Origin: Acanthosepion lycidas
Lineage: Eukaryota > Mollusca > Cephalopoda > Sepiida > Sepiidae
Reading direction: 5' to 3'
DNA: 64,000 bases
Assembly (NCBI GenBank): GCA_963932145.1
Contig: OZ010586.1
Coordinates: 51,358,669-51,422,668 of the forward strand
Shown piece after piece: positions 44,407 to 56,109 of the stretch. The position numbers and the translations under genes were made by a program. The notes under the pieces were generated by a model. That model did not search any database, was not told where the DNA came from, and was given only the letters and a program-made list of their open reading frames with translations. The number at the start of each line of letters is the position of its first letter. Position 1 is the first letter of the stretch.

Positions 44407-44794
44407 CGGTTCAAAAGTTTGAAGCCACCCTCAGAGTTAGCATGGGATAAACTTGACAGAAAGGTGAAACCTTTCCATTCTAAAAATAAAAAAGAGCTCT
44501 TAAAGTCATTGAAAAAAGAATGGAATCAGCTATCAAACTTATACTTTGAGAAACTTTTGCAATGAATGCCAAAAATATTTGCTGCAGTAATCAAGGCTAA
44601 AGGAGGATATTTTGGCAAGAGCAAAATTTAATCATAAAATGTTTTTTTTCTTTTTTGTCAATAAAATTGGTAATAAAAAATCATGGGTCACTTATTTTTA
44701 ACAATGTGTAATAATTTTCTCTTATTTAAAGTACAAAACAAGTACATTTTGGACCAATCTAAAAATTACCAGGGGTGGCCTCAAACTTTTGAAA
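44407..44794 (+). mobile_element. internally deleted Tc1-like transposon
   Basis: Terminal inverted repeats: TTCAAAAGTTTGAAGCCACC at about 44410 and its complement (GGTGGCCTCAAACTTTTGAA) at 44775-44794. Between them the only coding remnant is the last part of a Tc1 transposase on the plus strand: LKKEWNQLSNLYFEKLLQ, then AAVIKAKGGYFGKSK, the normal C-terminus. So it keeps both ends and the transposase tail but has lost most of the gene, a classic internal deletion derivative. The right terminus abuts a Helitron. Confidence 0.8.
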
Positions 44795-45495
44795 TCATAC
44801 CTTTTATAAAACCCAGTTTGTGTGTGTGTGTGTGTGTGTGTCTGTACATATATATTGGATCGGATTTCCTACATTTTTCAACCGATTTCAACAAAACTTT
44901 ACAGGACAACGTAAAATTACCTTGCGGTGGTTCTGACAGCGCCAAAAATTGGAAAAACACAATTGTTTTTGCACAAAATCAATTTGAAAAAATGATTAAC
45001 AGGCAGAATGAATGAAAGGGGGACAACTCATATCGAGTTATACTTATTATAAAACCCAGGTTGTTTATGTATGTGTGTGTGTGTGTGTTCGTTTATATAT
45101 AGGATCAGATTTCCTACATTTTTCAACTGATTTCAACAAAGCTTCACTTTTTTTTTGGCAGGTAGTGTTTCTTATTGTCTTGCACACTTTTTTCTTTATT
45201 TTTACATTTCAGAATGCTTTAAAAATTCCATTTACAAGACAATTGTTTATAATAAAATTCTATTCAATCGGTAGACTCATAACGATTGAAAACAATGTTT
45301 TTGTTTGAGTTTGGGTTTGACCAATTCGTAAAAAAAACAAACAAAAAAACAAAAACAAAAAACTAATTAAGACATGCATGTCCGACAACCTTAAACTATA
45401 ATCTTTGTCATTTTATTTTTCAGTCTTTATGATGGTCAATACTTGATCTATCTCTTACTGTTACATCCCCGGGCAATGCTGGGCTCTACTGCTAG
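44795..45495 (+). mobile_element. Helitron with two 5' ends
   Basis: The 3' end is CCCGGGCAATGCTGGG (hairpin 45468-45483), an 8-nt spacer, then CTAG at 45492-45495 followed by T: the Helitron terminus. Two 5'-type starts occur: TCATACCTTTTATAAAACCC at 44795 and TCGAGTTATACTTATTATAA at about 45032. Each is followed by CCCAG, a (GT)n tract and the same block GGATC(G/A)GATTTCCTACATTT. This looks like one Helitron inserted in or fused to another of the same family. No helicase is encoded. Confidence 0.75.
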
Positions 45496-45499
45496 TGTA

Positions 45500-45500
<1 letters not shown>

Positions 45501-45558
<58 letters not shown>
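45501..45558. repeat. (TA)n microsatellite
   Basis: Pure TA run directly after the Helitron 3' end. Confidence 0.95.
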
Positions 45559-45561
<3 letters not shown>

Positions 45562-45779
45562 GTGCATTTATGCATATTCATGCATTCATTAAAGTATAAA
45601 CTTTATGCTAGATATATTTTATTTAATAAGGTTGTATCTATATTTTAATCTGTTCATATTTCTGCTTGATATATCACCAATATTATAAACTTGCTTTTGC
45701 TTCCCCACCAAAATTACAAATTGCTATACCATCCAGATGTTCATACCACATCCATGATTAGCAGAAGTTTCATCTAGTG

Positions 45780-46530
45780 TCATAGAATGAACTGTACCTG
45801 TAACTTCAATCTGAAGCTAATCCCTGAATTTGTTGGTTCAGACTGTGATCTCATTATTGTTGAATGATTCAAAAAGGCTGAACTAGTTGGTGATCTGTAT
45901 GACAGGAAAACTTTTCTAGCATTCTACCACTTTGGTTGATGCGTGCCATGTTTGCTGTTCCAACAACTTAGCAAGGAAGAAAGAAAAGATGTAGGCCATA
46001 TCAGGGATGTCATGTATGTTTCCTTTGCCCCAGATTCATTTGTAACATACAAACTATTCATGGCTAGGCGCTTGAATGCAAACAAATCTGTAGACATTTA
46101 CTTAGCAGAACTCCACAGACTGTCAATTTTGTACAGAAGAGTGTCTGACTGTGAACTTGTCAGTGCATTTGTAGCAGAGTTGCTTGAGCATGTTCAGAAG
46201 CTACTTCACTTTCCTCTTGAAATGATGCACTAGATGCTAATGAATTATTAGAGTGATCTAGAGCTATACTGCACTGGTGGCAGAATTGATTGTGGTAGCC
46301 ACTAAGAATGAGCAACTGGGTTCAGTCTTGACTTCTGCCAATTATATCGAGAGTGATATTGTCTGCCACAGATATTGTGGTGCTAATCACTTGGCTAGAT
46401 ATTGTTTGAGTTGACCAACTGGGCAAAGTGGGAGCTGGTGAGGAGACAATGCCATATGGTACTATCGCTGTGACAAGCTGGGCCATGTATCATAGAAATT
46501 TCCAGAAAACAGATCAAATTTAGAATTAGC
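45780..46530 (+). pseudogene. LTR retrotransposon gag-like pseudogene
   Basis: The plus strand carries a capsid-like segment in frame at 45943-46233 (96 codons), then two nucleocapsid zinc knuckles. In order: LIPEFVGSDCDLI, LFQQLSKEERKDVGHIRDVM, VTYKLFMARRLNANKSVDIY, LAELHRLSILYRRVSDCELV, SAFVAELLEHVQKLL. The knuckles are damaged: in the first (about 46370-46411) a Cys is shifted to Tyr/Cys, and in the second (about 46460-46505) the first Cys is Tyr and a stop replaces a residue. Stops also interrupt the gap between the parts. No pol, protease or LTR is next to it. Ty3-like cellular retrotransposon origin is likely. Confidence 0.75.
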
Positions 46531-46564
46531 CTTTATCTTCCTGCATAGCCCCAAGAATTTCACC

Positions 46565-46665
46565 TCTTGCCCTTTCTTAGTCATACAATGCCACACATTA
46601 AGCCTCTACCTTGAGTGGCTCTTAAGCCTTGTATTGGATGAACATTAGTATTATTAAAAAAGCAC
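46565..46665 (+). mobile_element. LINE family B, 3' tail
   Basis: CTTGAGTGGCTCTTAAGCCT followed by TTGTATTGGATGAACATTAG matches the 3' tails at 29325 and (minus) 52140. Only the untranslated tail remains. Confidence 0.6.
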
Positions 46666-46934
46666 TTTAACAAGAGGAGCAGAACTTAATCCAAAGAAAT
46701 GAATTTCAAAAATGAGTTATATATAAAAACATTTTATCTATAAAACATGAGTACAAATCATAAGTAATACTAAACATTTAGTACATATATTTTTAAATAA
46801 TTAATGGATTTATTTTTAATCTGGCTTTTTTATTATTTCATATGTTCTTTTCTTGAGGTACAATGTTTAAAATAAAAAATGGGGTATCTATTTCAAACAT
46901 GGGTATCCATTAAAAATATCATTTGAAATATGTT

Positions 46935-47690
46935 ACCAATCATTTCACCCAAGCAAGGCAGGAATGCCATTAGTGCGCAGAGGGTTACAGGGAGTATACA
47001 TGAAGGAGAATCTGAGAATAAGGAGGATTGAGGGAAGGACAAAAGATGAACAGGATTCAAGAAGACAGACAATGGAGATTGATGTTGCATTTAAATTTTT
47101 GAAGATTGTAGTTATCAGTGCAGCAAGTAAGTGGAAAGAAGTTCCACAGGTGAGAAGTGTGAGAAAAGAAACTGTTGGAGTAGCAGTGGTGGTTGCATTT
47201 AGCAATTTCAACAGTAAAAGGGTGGGATCTAGATGCCAATCAATTACTATGCTTAAATTCATGTATTTGGGCACCAGGGAAAAAGCTTGTCAGAGCAGTT
47301 GCCATGAAAATATTTCTAGAAAAGACAAGAGGGAAGCTATGTCAGTAAGAAAGTGATTGATGACTGGTACAGTTCCTTCTTTGGATTTTGTTAAGAATCT
47401 CAAGATGTACAGCATTATCATCAGATCAGATATGGCAGCAATATTCAATGGTAGATTTTTACATGTGCAAGATGGATTCTGTTGAGAAATATTTGGCTGG
47501 TATGCCACAGTGACCCAGGTTTCCTAGAAGTAACTAAAGCTATTGATTCGATGTAGTCACCCCACTTCAAGTCAGTGGAAAACATGAGGCCAAGAAGGTG
47601 CAGTGTGTTGCTCTCCAGGAGTCTAGTGTCAGTCATGCTGATGGCAGAAAAGGTTCACTATGGTGGTTAAATGAAATTTTGTTTTGGAGG
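46935..47690 (-). pseudogene. LINE family A: reverse transcriptase C-terminal remnant
   Basis: Minus strand: TRLLESNTLHLLGLMFSTDL then KWGDYIESIA (about 47550-47635), QISNIAAISDL-like, then LASRSHPFTVEIAKCNHHCY, then the tail ending NPLRTNGIPALLG-stop. Colinear with 21430-22200 of the reference copy; several frameshifts. The terminal signature ATTTCACCCAAGCAAGGCAG lies at 46940. Confidence 0.8.
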
Positions 47691-47819
47691 TGTTTGGATT
47701 GTGTATATATCATTCAGTTCTAGGGGAAAGCCAAGTATGGGTATTCCAGATGAGTCAAGTGTGGAGTTGGAAGAGAACTTGCAAGCAAAGCATTCAACCT
47801 TATCTATTGTAGATGTCAG

Positions 47820-47823
<4 letters not shown>
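47691..47823. other. short unassigned segment
   Basis: Less AT-rich and open on the plus strand (part of the 68-codon frame 47671-47877, product ...SRGKPSMGIPDESSVELEEN...). Neither splice signals nor a known motif are seen. Confidence 0.25.

Positions 47824-47874
<51 letters not shown>
47824..47874. repeat. (TA)n microsatellite
   Basis: TA run bounding the Tc1-like element. Confidence 0.95.
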
Positions 47875-47876
<2 letters not shown>

Positions 47877-47879
<3 letters not shown>

Positions 47880-49272
47880 AGTTGTGGACAGAATTATTCC
47901 CCCACTTTCATAATTAAAAATAAAGCTATAATATCTCAAATTTTCATTTGTATTTTTTTTCACAAATGAAGAATAATGGATTTGAAAGAATGTTCAGTGA
48001 TGCCTACAGCAAAATTTTTATTTTAATGTCAAACAGTAATACAAAAACACCAAAAAACATACAACATAGAATAAAATTATTGGACCTCTTGCCTCAATAA
48101 TCAATTGTGTAACCTTTATTATTGCCTTTAATCATTTTTGATAGTGCCTTACAAGATTACTACACACACTGATAGGTATTTTGCACTATTCTTCCTTGGC
48201 AATAGCGTATCGTTCCTCTATATATGAAATACTTCTTTCTCTTATTTTTTCTTCAAATATGCCTATAAATTTTCATTGGAGTTAGGACTTTGTGTGGGGT
48301 ATGCCAATACTTTAGTTTTGTTATCATCTAAGTATTTTGTAACAATTTGTACTGTGTGTTTTGGGTTATTATCATGTTAGAACATCTAGTGATGCCCCAA
48401 AGAGTTTTTGTGCACTTTGTTTTATATTATTTTTAAGAATAGCCAAATACTGCTCTTTATCCATGATACCCTATAGTCTCACTAATTCTCCTGACCCAAA
48501 AGCAGCAAAACATTACCAGAGCTTAATTGTAGGGAGGGTATTTTTTCGTTTGTGAGCTTCATTTACATTCTTTCAGATATAATGGGAGTTCATGTGACCA
48601 CATAATTCATTTCATCTGACCATAAAACAGAGTTCCAATAGTTACTGTCTAATAGTTTTAGATGGCTTCTAGCATAAGCTAATCTGCAATTTAGGTGTTT
48701 AGCCTTAAGAAAGGGAGTTTTCCTTGAGTGACAAACTCAAAGTCCTGCTTGATTTAAGCATCTAGTGACTATCTTGGATACATTCAACCCTGATGTCTTT
48801 ATATCATTGACAATGTCCTTTGTGATTAAGTGAGGATTCATCGAGATACCTCTAACAATTTTCCTTTCCATTCTCTCAGAAATTAACCGTTATTCTCAGC
48901 ACAAAGTGTCTTGTACTTCTTGATAATACTATGAATTGTCAATATACAAACATTTAATTACTTGGAAAGTGTTCAATATCTATCACCTTTTTTGTATGCA
49001 TCAACAATCTTCATTTGCATCTTCTTGTCAGGTTCAACCTTCTTTGCCATGGTTGCAGGATGAATGAGTTATCGCAGTATGTGGTACTCACATATTGTCT
49101 TCTTCATTATCTTTTAAAATGTTATAGAATCAGGTTAATGCTATTTCATTTTCAAAGGGTGTTTGCATTAAATGTCAAATTAAAAAAAAAATTGACAATT
49201 ACCATAGAGCAATATTATTTCATAATTTCTGTAAGGAGGAGCAAATAATTTTGGACTGTACCAACTTTTAGA
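47877..49272 (-). pseudogene. Tc1-like transposon, near full length, decayed
   Basis: About 1.4 kb, the usual size of a Tc1 element. The left end ACAGTTGTGGACAGAATTATT and the right end, read inverted (AAAGTTGGTACAGTCCAAAATTATT), look like diverged terminal repeats. The minus strand encodes an N-terminus MATMVEPDKKMQMKIVDAYK (from about 49052), LNVCILTIHSIIKKYKTL, and further down LPFL, FYGQMK-like (FSDE region), HELPLYLK and a C-terminal region, but stops occur every 20-40 codons. Dead copy. Confidence 0.65.
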
Positions 49273-49427
49273 AAAATCTGTATCTATGAATATAGTAGAT
49301 GGAAACTTCTAAAAATATCATGAATTATTCAAAATTAAATACGGAATCAACTATTTATGGTAAATTAAGTAAATACTTGCAAATATTCCTACTTCCTTAG
49401 AACTTATGCATATATTCTATTGACAAC

Positions 49428-49473
<46 letters not shown>

Positions 49474-50542
49474 TTAGTCATAAATTGTCCAACACAGAGA
49501 AATTAAAACATCTGTTTTACATGTGACAAATACTATGTTGTGAAGGGGACAAATAAAATGAAGGTCTTACTTGTAACATTCCCAAGAAGAACACAGTACA
49601 GCCCTGTGGTAACTATTTATTTTATCTTTATGAAGTATAGCAGTAATGTCATCCACCATGGCCAACCAAACAGCAACTGCATATTCTCACCAACATGCTG
49701 TCACATGATTTTCAAGGGCCTCTTAAGATATCAGTAAATTCTTTCTGTCAAAAGAGAGACAATACCTTCTACATTCCTACATCAGATATGTGGTCTCATA
49801 TGGTAGAAGTACATATGCAATATGATTCAAAGTAAAAAGACAAAAGATTCTGATTAACTGTCTTATATAAAATAATCAAAGACTACAATTGCATTAAAAT
49901 AAAAAAAATTCTCCTTCTAAGTGTTTAAACAACTGATTTTCCCACCCACTATAATATCTGCCAACCTTTCTAAGGTGTGTGTCAGTCTTAAAAAAGAAAG
50001 GTTGCACCCATTTCAAAGTTCCTACTTACCTACCTACCTACCTAGGTTATATGTTAATCTCTCAAATAAAAACATATTAAATAAAGCTGTACCCACTTTA
50101 AAAGCTCCAAGTCATAAAGGAGTTATAAACTTTCATCTCCATCCCTTTTCCTTTCATCTGCTTTTCATTTCATTTTTGTTCAGCTTTTTTTACTTACCCT
50201 CTCTTTTTCTTACCTCATACATTCTTTTCCTCTTCTTCCTTGCCTTTGCTTTTCCTAACTTTTTACCATAAGGAAATGAACAGGTAAGCAATTGAGGCAT
50301 ATATATATTTCCAGCCATGAAATCTTACCATAGTCAATTTATCAAGGAGGTGACCTTGTTAATATCAAGTTAGGAAGATAATCCAAGTATGCAGCACTAG
50401 TGTGAAGTGCCTGAAAATCATATCACAAGTTGACTCAAACGTTGTGAGTGAAACTGGTTAGGAAAAACTGTTTGGAAGCTATCAGTGGTTGCACAAAGTC
50501 ACAAGACATCATAACCTAAATTTAGAGCATATTGATTCCAAG
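49273..50542. other. AT-rich region, no gene recognised
   Basis: TA/CA run at 49431-49475, a (CCTA)n tract near 50023-50044 and a pyrimidine-rich plus-strand frame at 49921-50271 whose Phe/Leu/Ser-rich product reflects T-rich composition. Nothing assigned. Confidence 0.4.
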
Positions 50543-50994
50543 AAGAAGTACTAGGAAGGAACACTTTACTTCTAAGTAGAGGGCACAGGTCCTACACTGA
50601 TCACAGAAAGAAGTACTAGGAAGCAACACTTTACTTCTAAGCAGAGGGCACAGATACTACACAGATTCAGGAAGAAGTACTAGGAAGCAACACTTTACTT
50701 CTAAGCAGAGGACACAGATTCTACATTGATCACAGGAAGAAGTACTAGGAAGCAACACTTTACTTCTAAGCAGAGGGCACATATACTACACAGATTCAGT
50801 AAGAAGTACTAGGAAGCAACAGTTTACTCCTAAGCAAAGAGCACAGATACTACACTGATTCAAGAAGAAGTACTAGGAATCAACACTTTACTTCTAAGCA
50901 GAGGGCACAGATTCTACACTGATCCCAGGAAGAGGTACTAGGAAGCAACTCTTTACTCCTAAACAAAGGGCACCGATACTACACTGATCCAAAG
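50543..50994. repeat. 64/65-bp tandem repeat (minisatellite), seven units
   Basis: Seven direct units starting AAGAAGTACTAGGAAGCAAC, followed by ACTTTACTTCTAAGCAGAGG and GCACAGATACTACAC. Two end types alternate, ACAGATTCAG(G/T) (64 bp) and TGATCACAGG (65 bp), in units 1 to 4, suggesting a roughly 129-bp higher-order unit. No spacers between units, no coding frame preserved. Confidence 0.95.
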
Positions 50995-51699
50995 TAGAAG
51001 TTACAAATCCATATGCACTAATCCTGTTATTTTTAGATGTACTATGCTATTAATAAAATCACAAGACATGCCATACAAAAGCATCTTTTAGTCTATTTTA
51101 AGTATTCTTCATATTATAGATAATAGCTTTTCTTAGATTTCATTTTAGGCATGATAATATATTAAAGCTTTTTGAGCTTAACATCAAATATTCATTATGT
51201 ATACAAATGCATGATGTTGCCATTAGTTTTAAAATAGAAATAATGGATTTTTCTATGATCTGTTATATCTTTGGTTTAAGTCATCTATATATGAGCAAGT
51301 TTCTTTATTTCTCTAAGTGTACTTGAGGTCCCCTTTACAGATGGTTGACAATCTAATGTAATTCTTTTCCATAACTGCATTTTCCACACTTTTAAGCTGT
51401 ACAGGTGTGTTTCTATGTTAGATTTTCCATATTTGTCAATCAATTCCTGAATTACATGACATCCGTTTCAGATGTCAAAATGAAACACAGAAAGCAAAAA
51501 AAATTTTGATGCAAAAAAATTATGCCTGAACATTTTTGTACATGTTTAGGTTAAAATGACAATAAAAAGAGGAGTAACAAAAAAAAAAAAAAACACAGTT
51601 AAGCTAAGTAGAGCATGAAATTAAATTTATTCTAGAAGATTTGACAATTGCACAACATTAGTTCAATTGTATAAAAATCCAAACTTGGTTGGTTAGTTA
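50995..51699. other. AT-rich non-coding DNA
   Basis: Nothing recognised. Confidence 0.45.
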
Positions 51700-51785
51700 A
51701 CTGATTTGTTTAATGGAATTTCAACTCCTTATGGGTCATTTAATGCTGAAATTTAATTTTCTTTGAAGAAAATATATGTTATTCT
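51700..51785 (+). repeat. SINE family 3 fragment
   Basis: GGAATTTCAACTCCTTATGG and GTCATTTAATGCTGAAATTTA match 33720-33765 and, inverted, the array at 26.9-27.5 kb. Confidence 0.5.
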
Positions 51786-52019
51786 GCTTTCACAATTGAA
51801 TACATGGTAGATAATACTTGCATATAAAATTTTATATGGATATGATTACTAGAGGCAGTGAAGTGTATTTTATGTTGTTATATTATAGGATACATTTTGA
51901 CTGAAGAAATTGTAGGATATTATATGGATTAATGTCATGAGTTCATTCATGTTGGTTGTTTCTGGCTTTAAATAACCTGCAAAGGGTTCACAAGGTATAG
52001 AAAACAAATCAGCCAATCA

Positions 52020-52690
52020 ATTCCTTGGAATTAACCTGTAGAAATTACTTGGAGTTTAAAGGACACTTTCCTTCCTGGTATATAAGGTGTTTCAAACAAT
52101 GTTGTTAGGATGATATTTACAGTGAGATTCACTATACAAGCCCTGGGAGCCACTCAAGATAGAGGGTTACAGAGTAATAGGCACAGTTTATATGAATATG
52201 TATGGATGATAACAGTTAATCCTTGAGTTTGGTTAAGATTGTAGTGATCAGGAAAACATCCTCTTGGGAGTCTCTTCCACAGATCAGTGGCTTGCAGGAA
52301 GAATCTGCTCAAGTTGAAATTACTTCTCACCAACAGAATATGAAGGGAATGAGGATGGTTCACCACAATGCATGTAGCATGGCAGCTCCTAGCTATGAAG
52401 ATTAGAACTGGTAAAACTAAGGAATTTAGTTTGTCTGAGCACTTTTCATAAAAGTAGCAATAGAGTAGTAAGAGGCTTGTGATATTTCATTTGTGAGAGA
52501 GAGGTTGAAGGGTGGAAAATAATTTGTCACCTACAAAGTTATGGAGACGTTTTTGGACACTCTCGAGACTGGAAAGTGTGGACTTGGCAGCTCCTGCCCT
52601 AATATGACAACAGTACTCCATTTTAGGCTTAATCTGGCTTACTTGGAGATTTAAGAATACTTTTCTTCCTGGTATTTAAGATGATTCAAA
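52020..52690 (-). pseudogene. LINE family B: reverse transcriptase C-terminal remnant (minus)
   Basis: Minus strand: MEYCCHIRAGAAKSTLSSLE (about 52560-52620), SVQKRLHNF, LSHKRNITSLLLFYCYFYEK, LNSLVLP, then VVNHPHSLHILLVRSNFNLS and LQATDLWKRLPRGCFPDHYN. It ends with a 3' tail containing AACCCTCTATCTTGAGTGGC near 52150-52170. Its 5' truncation point near 52690 touches an opposite-strand copy. Confidence 0.85.
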
Positions 52691-53245
52691 GAATTTTACA
52701 AGAATCAGATTAGACAAAACAATGAAATATTGCTGCCATGTCTGGATTGGGTAGATGTGACAGAAATTTACACATACCAGCCTTGATAGAGTTCAAAATT
52801 ATTTATTTTGTCTTGTGGGGTGGGGGAGATTAATTTTCTTCCACTCTGAACCCCTCTTTCCCACCGACACAATGTTGTAAGCTTATCGCTACTCTATTTC
52901 TATTCCCATTGTGCCATCCTCTTATTCCACCAGTTCAGACTGTCACAGTTAGGCCCTACCATGCTACATCCATGTAGGCAAATCAAACTCATTTCCACTG
53001 TATTCCAATTGTAAGGAGGAAGTTTTAATTGGACAGCTTTTTTCCCAAGAACTGCTACTTTGTGAAACAGATCTCTGCATGGATGCTTTTCTGAACAATA
53101 CAATTTTAACCCCTTTAAGTCAAGGGTCAGTTATATCTATCCTCTTTAATCTTCACATTTTGTTATTTATATCACACACTTCATTCAATAACCCTCTACT
53201 TTGATTAGTTCTTGAGCATTATAATTTCTGTCAGCCTGTGTGAGT
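52691..53245 (+). pseudogene. LINE family B: reverse transcriptase C-terminal remnant (plus)
   Basis: The plus strand begins RLDKTMKYCCHVWIG, equal to the MEYCCH position of the minus copy. It continues through frameshifted ALPCYIHVGKSNSFPLYSNC and LFSQELLLCETDLCMDAFLN to a decayed 3' tail (AATAACCCTCTACTTTGATT). Head-to-head with the previous copy. Confidence 0.75.
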
Positions 53246-53299
53246 GAGCTAGCTCTGGGACATTCATCTTAAAAGTGGACCTTAGATTCTTGTCTATGA

Positions 53300-53475
53300 T
53301 AACCAAGAAAGACTGCTCTTTTACCACTAGGGTGGATGTTTATGTATCTATCTCATGTGGCTCTTTCTTCTTCACAGCTGATCATGTGAATCTGCACTTG
53401 GTAGCAAGAAGGTCATCTCAAGTCAACTCTACACCTGGCCTTCTTGATGGTCTGGTATGACATTGAGTCTATTCT
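53300..53475 (+). repeat. unclassified repeat (partner of 2022-2310)
   Basis: Shares ordered blocks with the 2.0-kb region (GGTGGATGTTTATGTATC; GTGAATCTGCACTTGG; CATCTCAAGTCAACTC). The open 61-codon frame is incidental. Confidence 0.3.
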
Positions 53476-54177
53476 AGTATAATCTGGGCGGGGGGAGATA
53501 CATACAATAGCTCTAATATTGTGAACACTTACATTTTTAGATTTTTAATTTTGGAAAGGATTGGATAATGTACTTTAAAAAATGTGAGCAAATGAACTAT
53601 TTGCATTTAATTAAAAAACAGTGGCCCACAGGCAGTATGTTGCTCATTTGACCTTTCTGAATGACATGCTTAATTTCATAAGGAAAATAAAACTTTTTAA
53701 AATTTTGTTTTGCTTCATTCTCACTTGTTCACTCACATTTTCTCACAAATAACCACATGCATAAACTATGATTAAGTACAATTTTTCTTGAATTTTGTAA
53801 ACTTTTGGTGAAAGTAACATTTCAATCAATTTAAACCATTGGTGATTTTTACTAAGGAAGATCAGATGTGTAAATATCTTTTGCATTTAAATCAGAAAAC
53901 ATTCATAATAATTTTTTTTTTTTGTGTTGAAGAAATATACTTTTTTTAAATTTTCAAATCTTATTCATTTAGAAATAAAAAAGTAATAAATCATACACAG
54001 TAACATGTGATAATCACACTGTCATCAGGGATAATATTATACCAAGACTTCAATTCTCTAATTATAGAAAAATCTTTTCTCCAATGAAAAAAAATCAACT
54101 TTTGTCTCATTTTTAATGTATATGTTTGTGCATATGGACTGCTGTAGTGAAAATAACTGAGGTAACTTTTTTTTTTA
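53476..54177. other. AT-rich non-coding DNA
   Basis: Contains AGATCAGATGTGTAAATATC at 53862, repeated at 55162. Otherwise nothing recognised. Confidence 0.45.
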
Positions 54178-54280
54178 ATCAATTCACCTAAAGCAAGATG
54201 ATAATGCCACTAAGATGCAAGGGACTACTGTGGGTAAAAGAGAATGAGAAGACTTTAGGAGGAACCAGAAACTCAATCTT
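54178..54280 (-). mobile_element. LINE family A, 3' tip
   Basis: TCAATTCACCTAAAGCAAGA followed by TAATGCCACTAAGATGCAAG, a mutated family A end of about 100 bp. Confidence 0.6.
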
Positions 54281-55689
54281 ACTATGAAAAATTACTTTGA
54301 ATCTTTTTAGGAGTGTGACCCACTTTGTGATGAGCCATAGACCATGTATATCACTGCTCAAAAAAAGGTTGTTCATGCCTGAGTTAAAACTTTGAAGTAG
54401 TCTTGGAAATTTTTTCTTAAAGTACCTGTTTTTATATTTTAATAGAATATTTGAATAAGGTAATTAAACATCTGTGTCTTCTATTTTGATACACCAATTA
54501 AAAACAACTTCAAGCTATATTGATTTCTCCAAAATTATATCAAGAATTTTATTTTATTTTTGCATAAATTTAGTGTCAACTTTTTATGCAATCTCCTTCA
54601 TCTTTTATGTATTATACAGATTTATATACATAATTTTTAATTCAATACCAGCTTTTGGCTCTATATATTGCACAATAAATTTTATTTATCATTTCTACCC
54701 ATTCCACTATAAGGAAAATACTTCTTAAAAAAAAGAGCACAGAGAAAATCTAAAGAATAAAAAAAATGTTATTAGTTTGTGTCCTTTCCATTAAAATTTG
54801 AATACTGTCTGGTTTCTTAATCTGGCTTCTATTTTCCAAGCAGCTATGTTTTTGTATTTTTCCTTTTTGCTTATCCCAACTCACTTGCCATCCCTAAAAG
54901 ACATTTTCACATAAGCATTTTTTATTCTATTTTGTTTCTTCAAAGAGAGGCTTAACATATTCAATGAATGTGTTAGAGCAATGTTTGCTATCTTCTCTTC
55001 TTTAGCAAAATTCTGGAAGAATGACTTGAAATGCCAAAAGTTTTGGATGTTTGGCATTATCATTTCAAATAAATTAGAGATTTGCAAAAGTTCTGAAGCT
55101 AGAGTTCACTAATATAGTGAGGAGAAGTTTATCAATGTTTGGGAGTTGTTACCAGTGAAAGATCAGATGTGTAAACATCTTTTGCATTTAGTATAGTAAT
55201 TTGTAGTTGGTAGAAAACTAAGAAGACAAAATGACAATGAAATGTTATTTAAAAGAACAGTCAGACTTTGAGTCAGTTGTTGTCATAGTGGATTGTTCAC
55301 AAGTAGAAAGGGATAATAATCATGAAAGATGACATATAGGTCATCATGATGTGGTGAAGTAATTGTGGGCTGACAAAACCTGATTGAAAGTTTGAACTTT
55401 TTCTTTGTGTATGGTGTTATATTTTCATATTTGAAAAGGTTTTATATTTTATTGTTCTTGCAACTTTGATAGGTCTCTTTTGCTTAGTAAGATTTCTGCC
55501 ATAGTATTTTGCCTTATAACATGTATTTTAGTCTTTGCTATTTAGCTGTTGATCAAATATTTTGTATTTTGTTTTTATTTTTCACAGTCCGTTGCCAAAA
55601 TCAGGTCTTCCTCAGTGTCTATCTGGCATGAGGAATAATGGACTACACTAGAATAATTTGCTACATTGTTCTATGATACTGGATTTCAA
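54281..55689. other. AT-rich region, no gene recognised
   Basis: Contains the second copy of a roughly 31-base block (AGATCAGATGTGTAAACATC onward at 55162). No coding evidence. Confidence 0.4.
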
Positions 55690-56075
55690 AGTTGTTGTTT
55701 TCCTAGACTGGTTGCCCTGCTAAGGCTAGTGAGCCCAGTCTGCCTTAATATTTTACCATATTCTGGAGGGAGAAAAGATGCATTCTATGTCAGTCAGTTA
55801 TGTACCATGGATGATACATGCTTAGGTAAACATGTATCTTATGATATATGACTGACGAGGCAGATTTTTCCTGCAGTAGGTTGCCATTTCTTTCTGTGGT
55901 AGATCAGTAGCCATCAAAGGCTATATAACCTGATCTATCCTGCTATTTACCCATAGATGGAGGGAGAGGATTCATACCTTTTCTAAGGCTATTAGCATGT
56001 AAGTGAATGTAATGAATTCAACTGAAATTTGAATTCAGCTCTCCGATTACTCCATTGCATTCTATGACTTTCCCA
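55690..56075 (-). repeat. SINE family 1, duplicated body
   Basis: The family 1 block running from CTAGACTGGTTGCC to GGAGGGAGA occurs twice, at 55702-55775 and 55903-55970. Only the second copy continues to GAATTCATACC-like, ATGTAATGAATTCAAC and the tRNA-like head region (GAATTCAGCTCTCCGATTAC). Possibly two overlapping insertions or an internal duplication. Confidence 0.6.
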
Positions 56076-56109
56076 AAAATATTAGTGGGAACTGAATACA
56101 GAAGTCTTG

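Noticed and set aside
49921-50271. 116-codon plus-strand frame with a hydrophobic C-terminal half
   Set aside because: The Phe/Leu/Ser richness follows from pyrimidine-rich composition; no signal or homologue.
50543-50994. CRISPR-like array
   Set aside because: Units are contiguous with no unique spacers, and the host is eukaryotic; this is a minisatellite.
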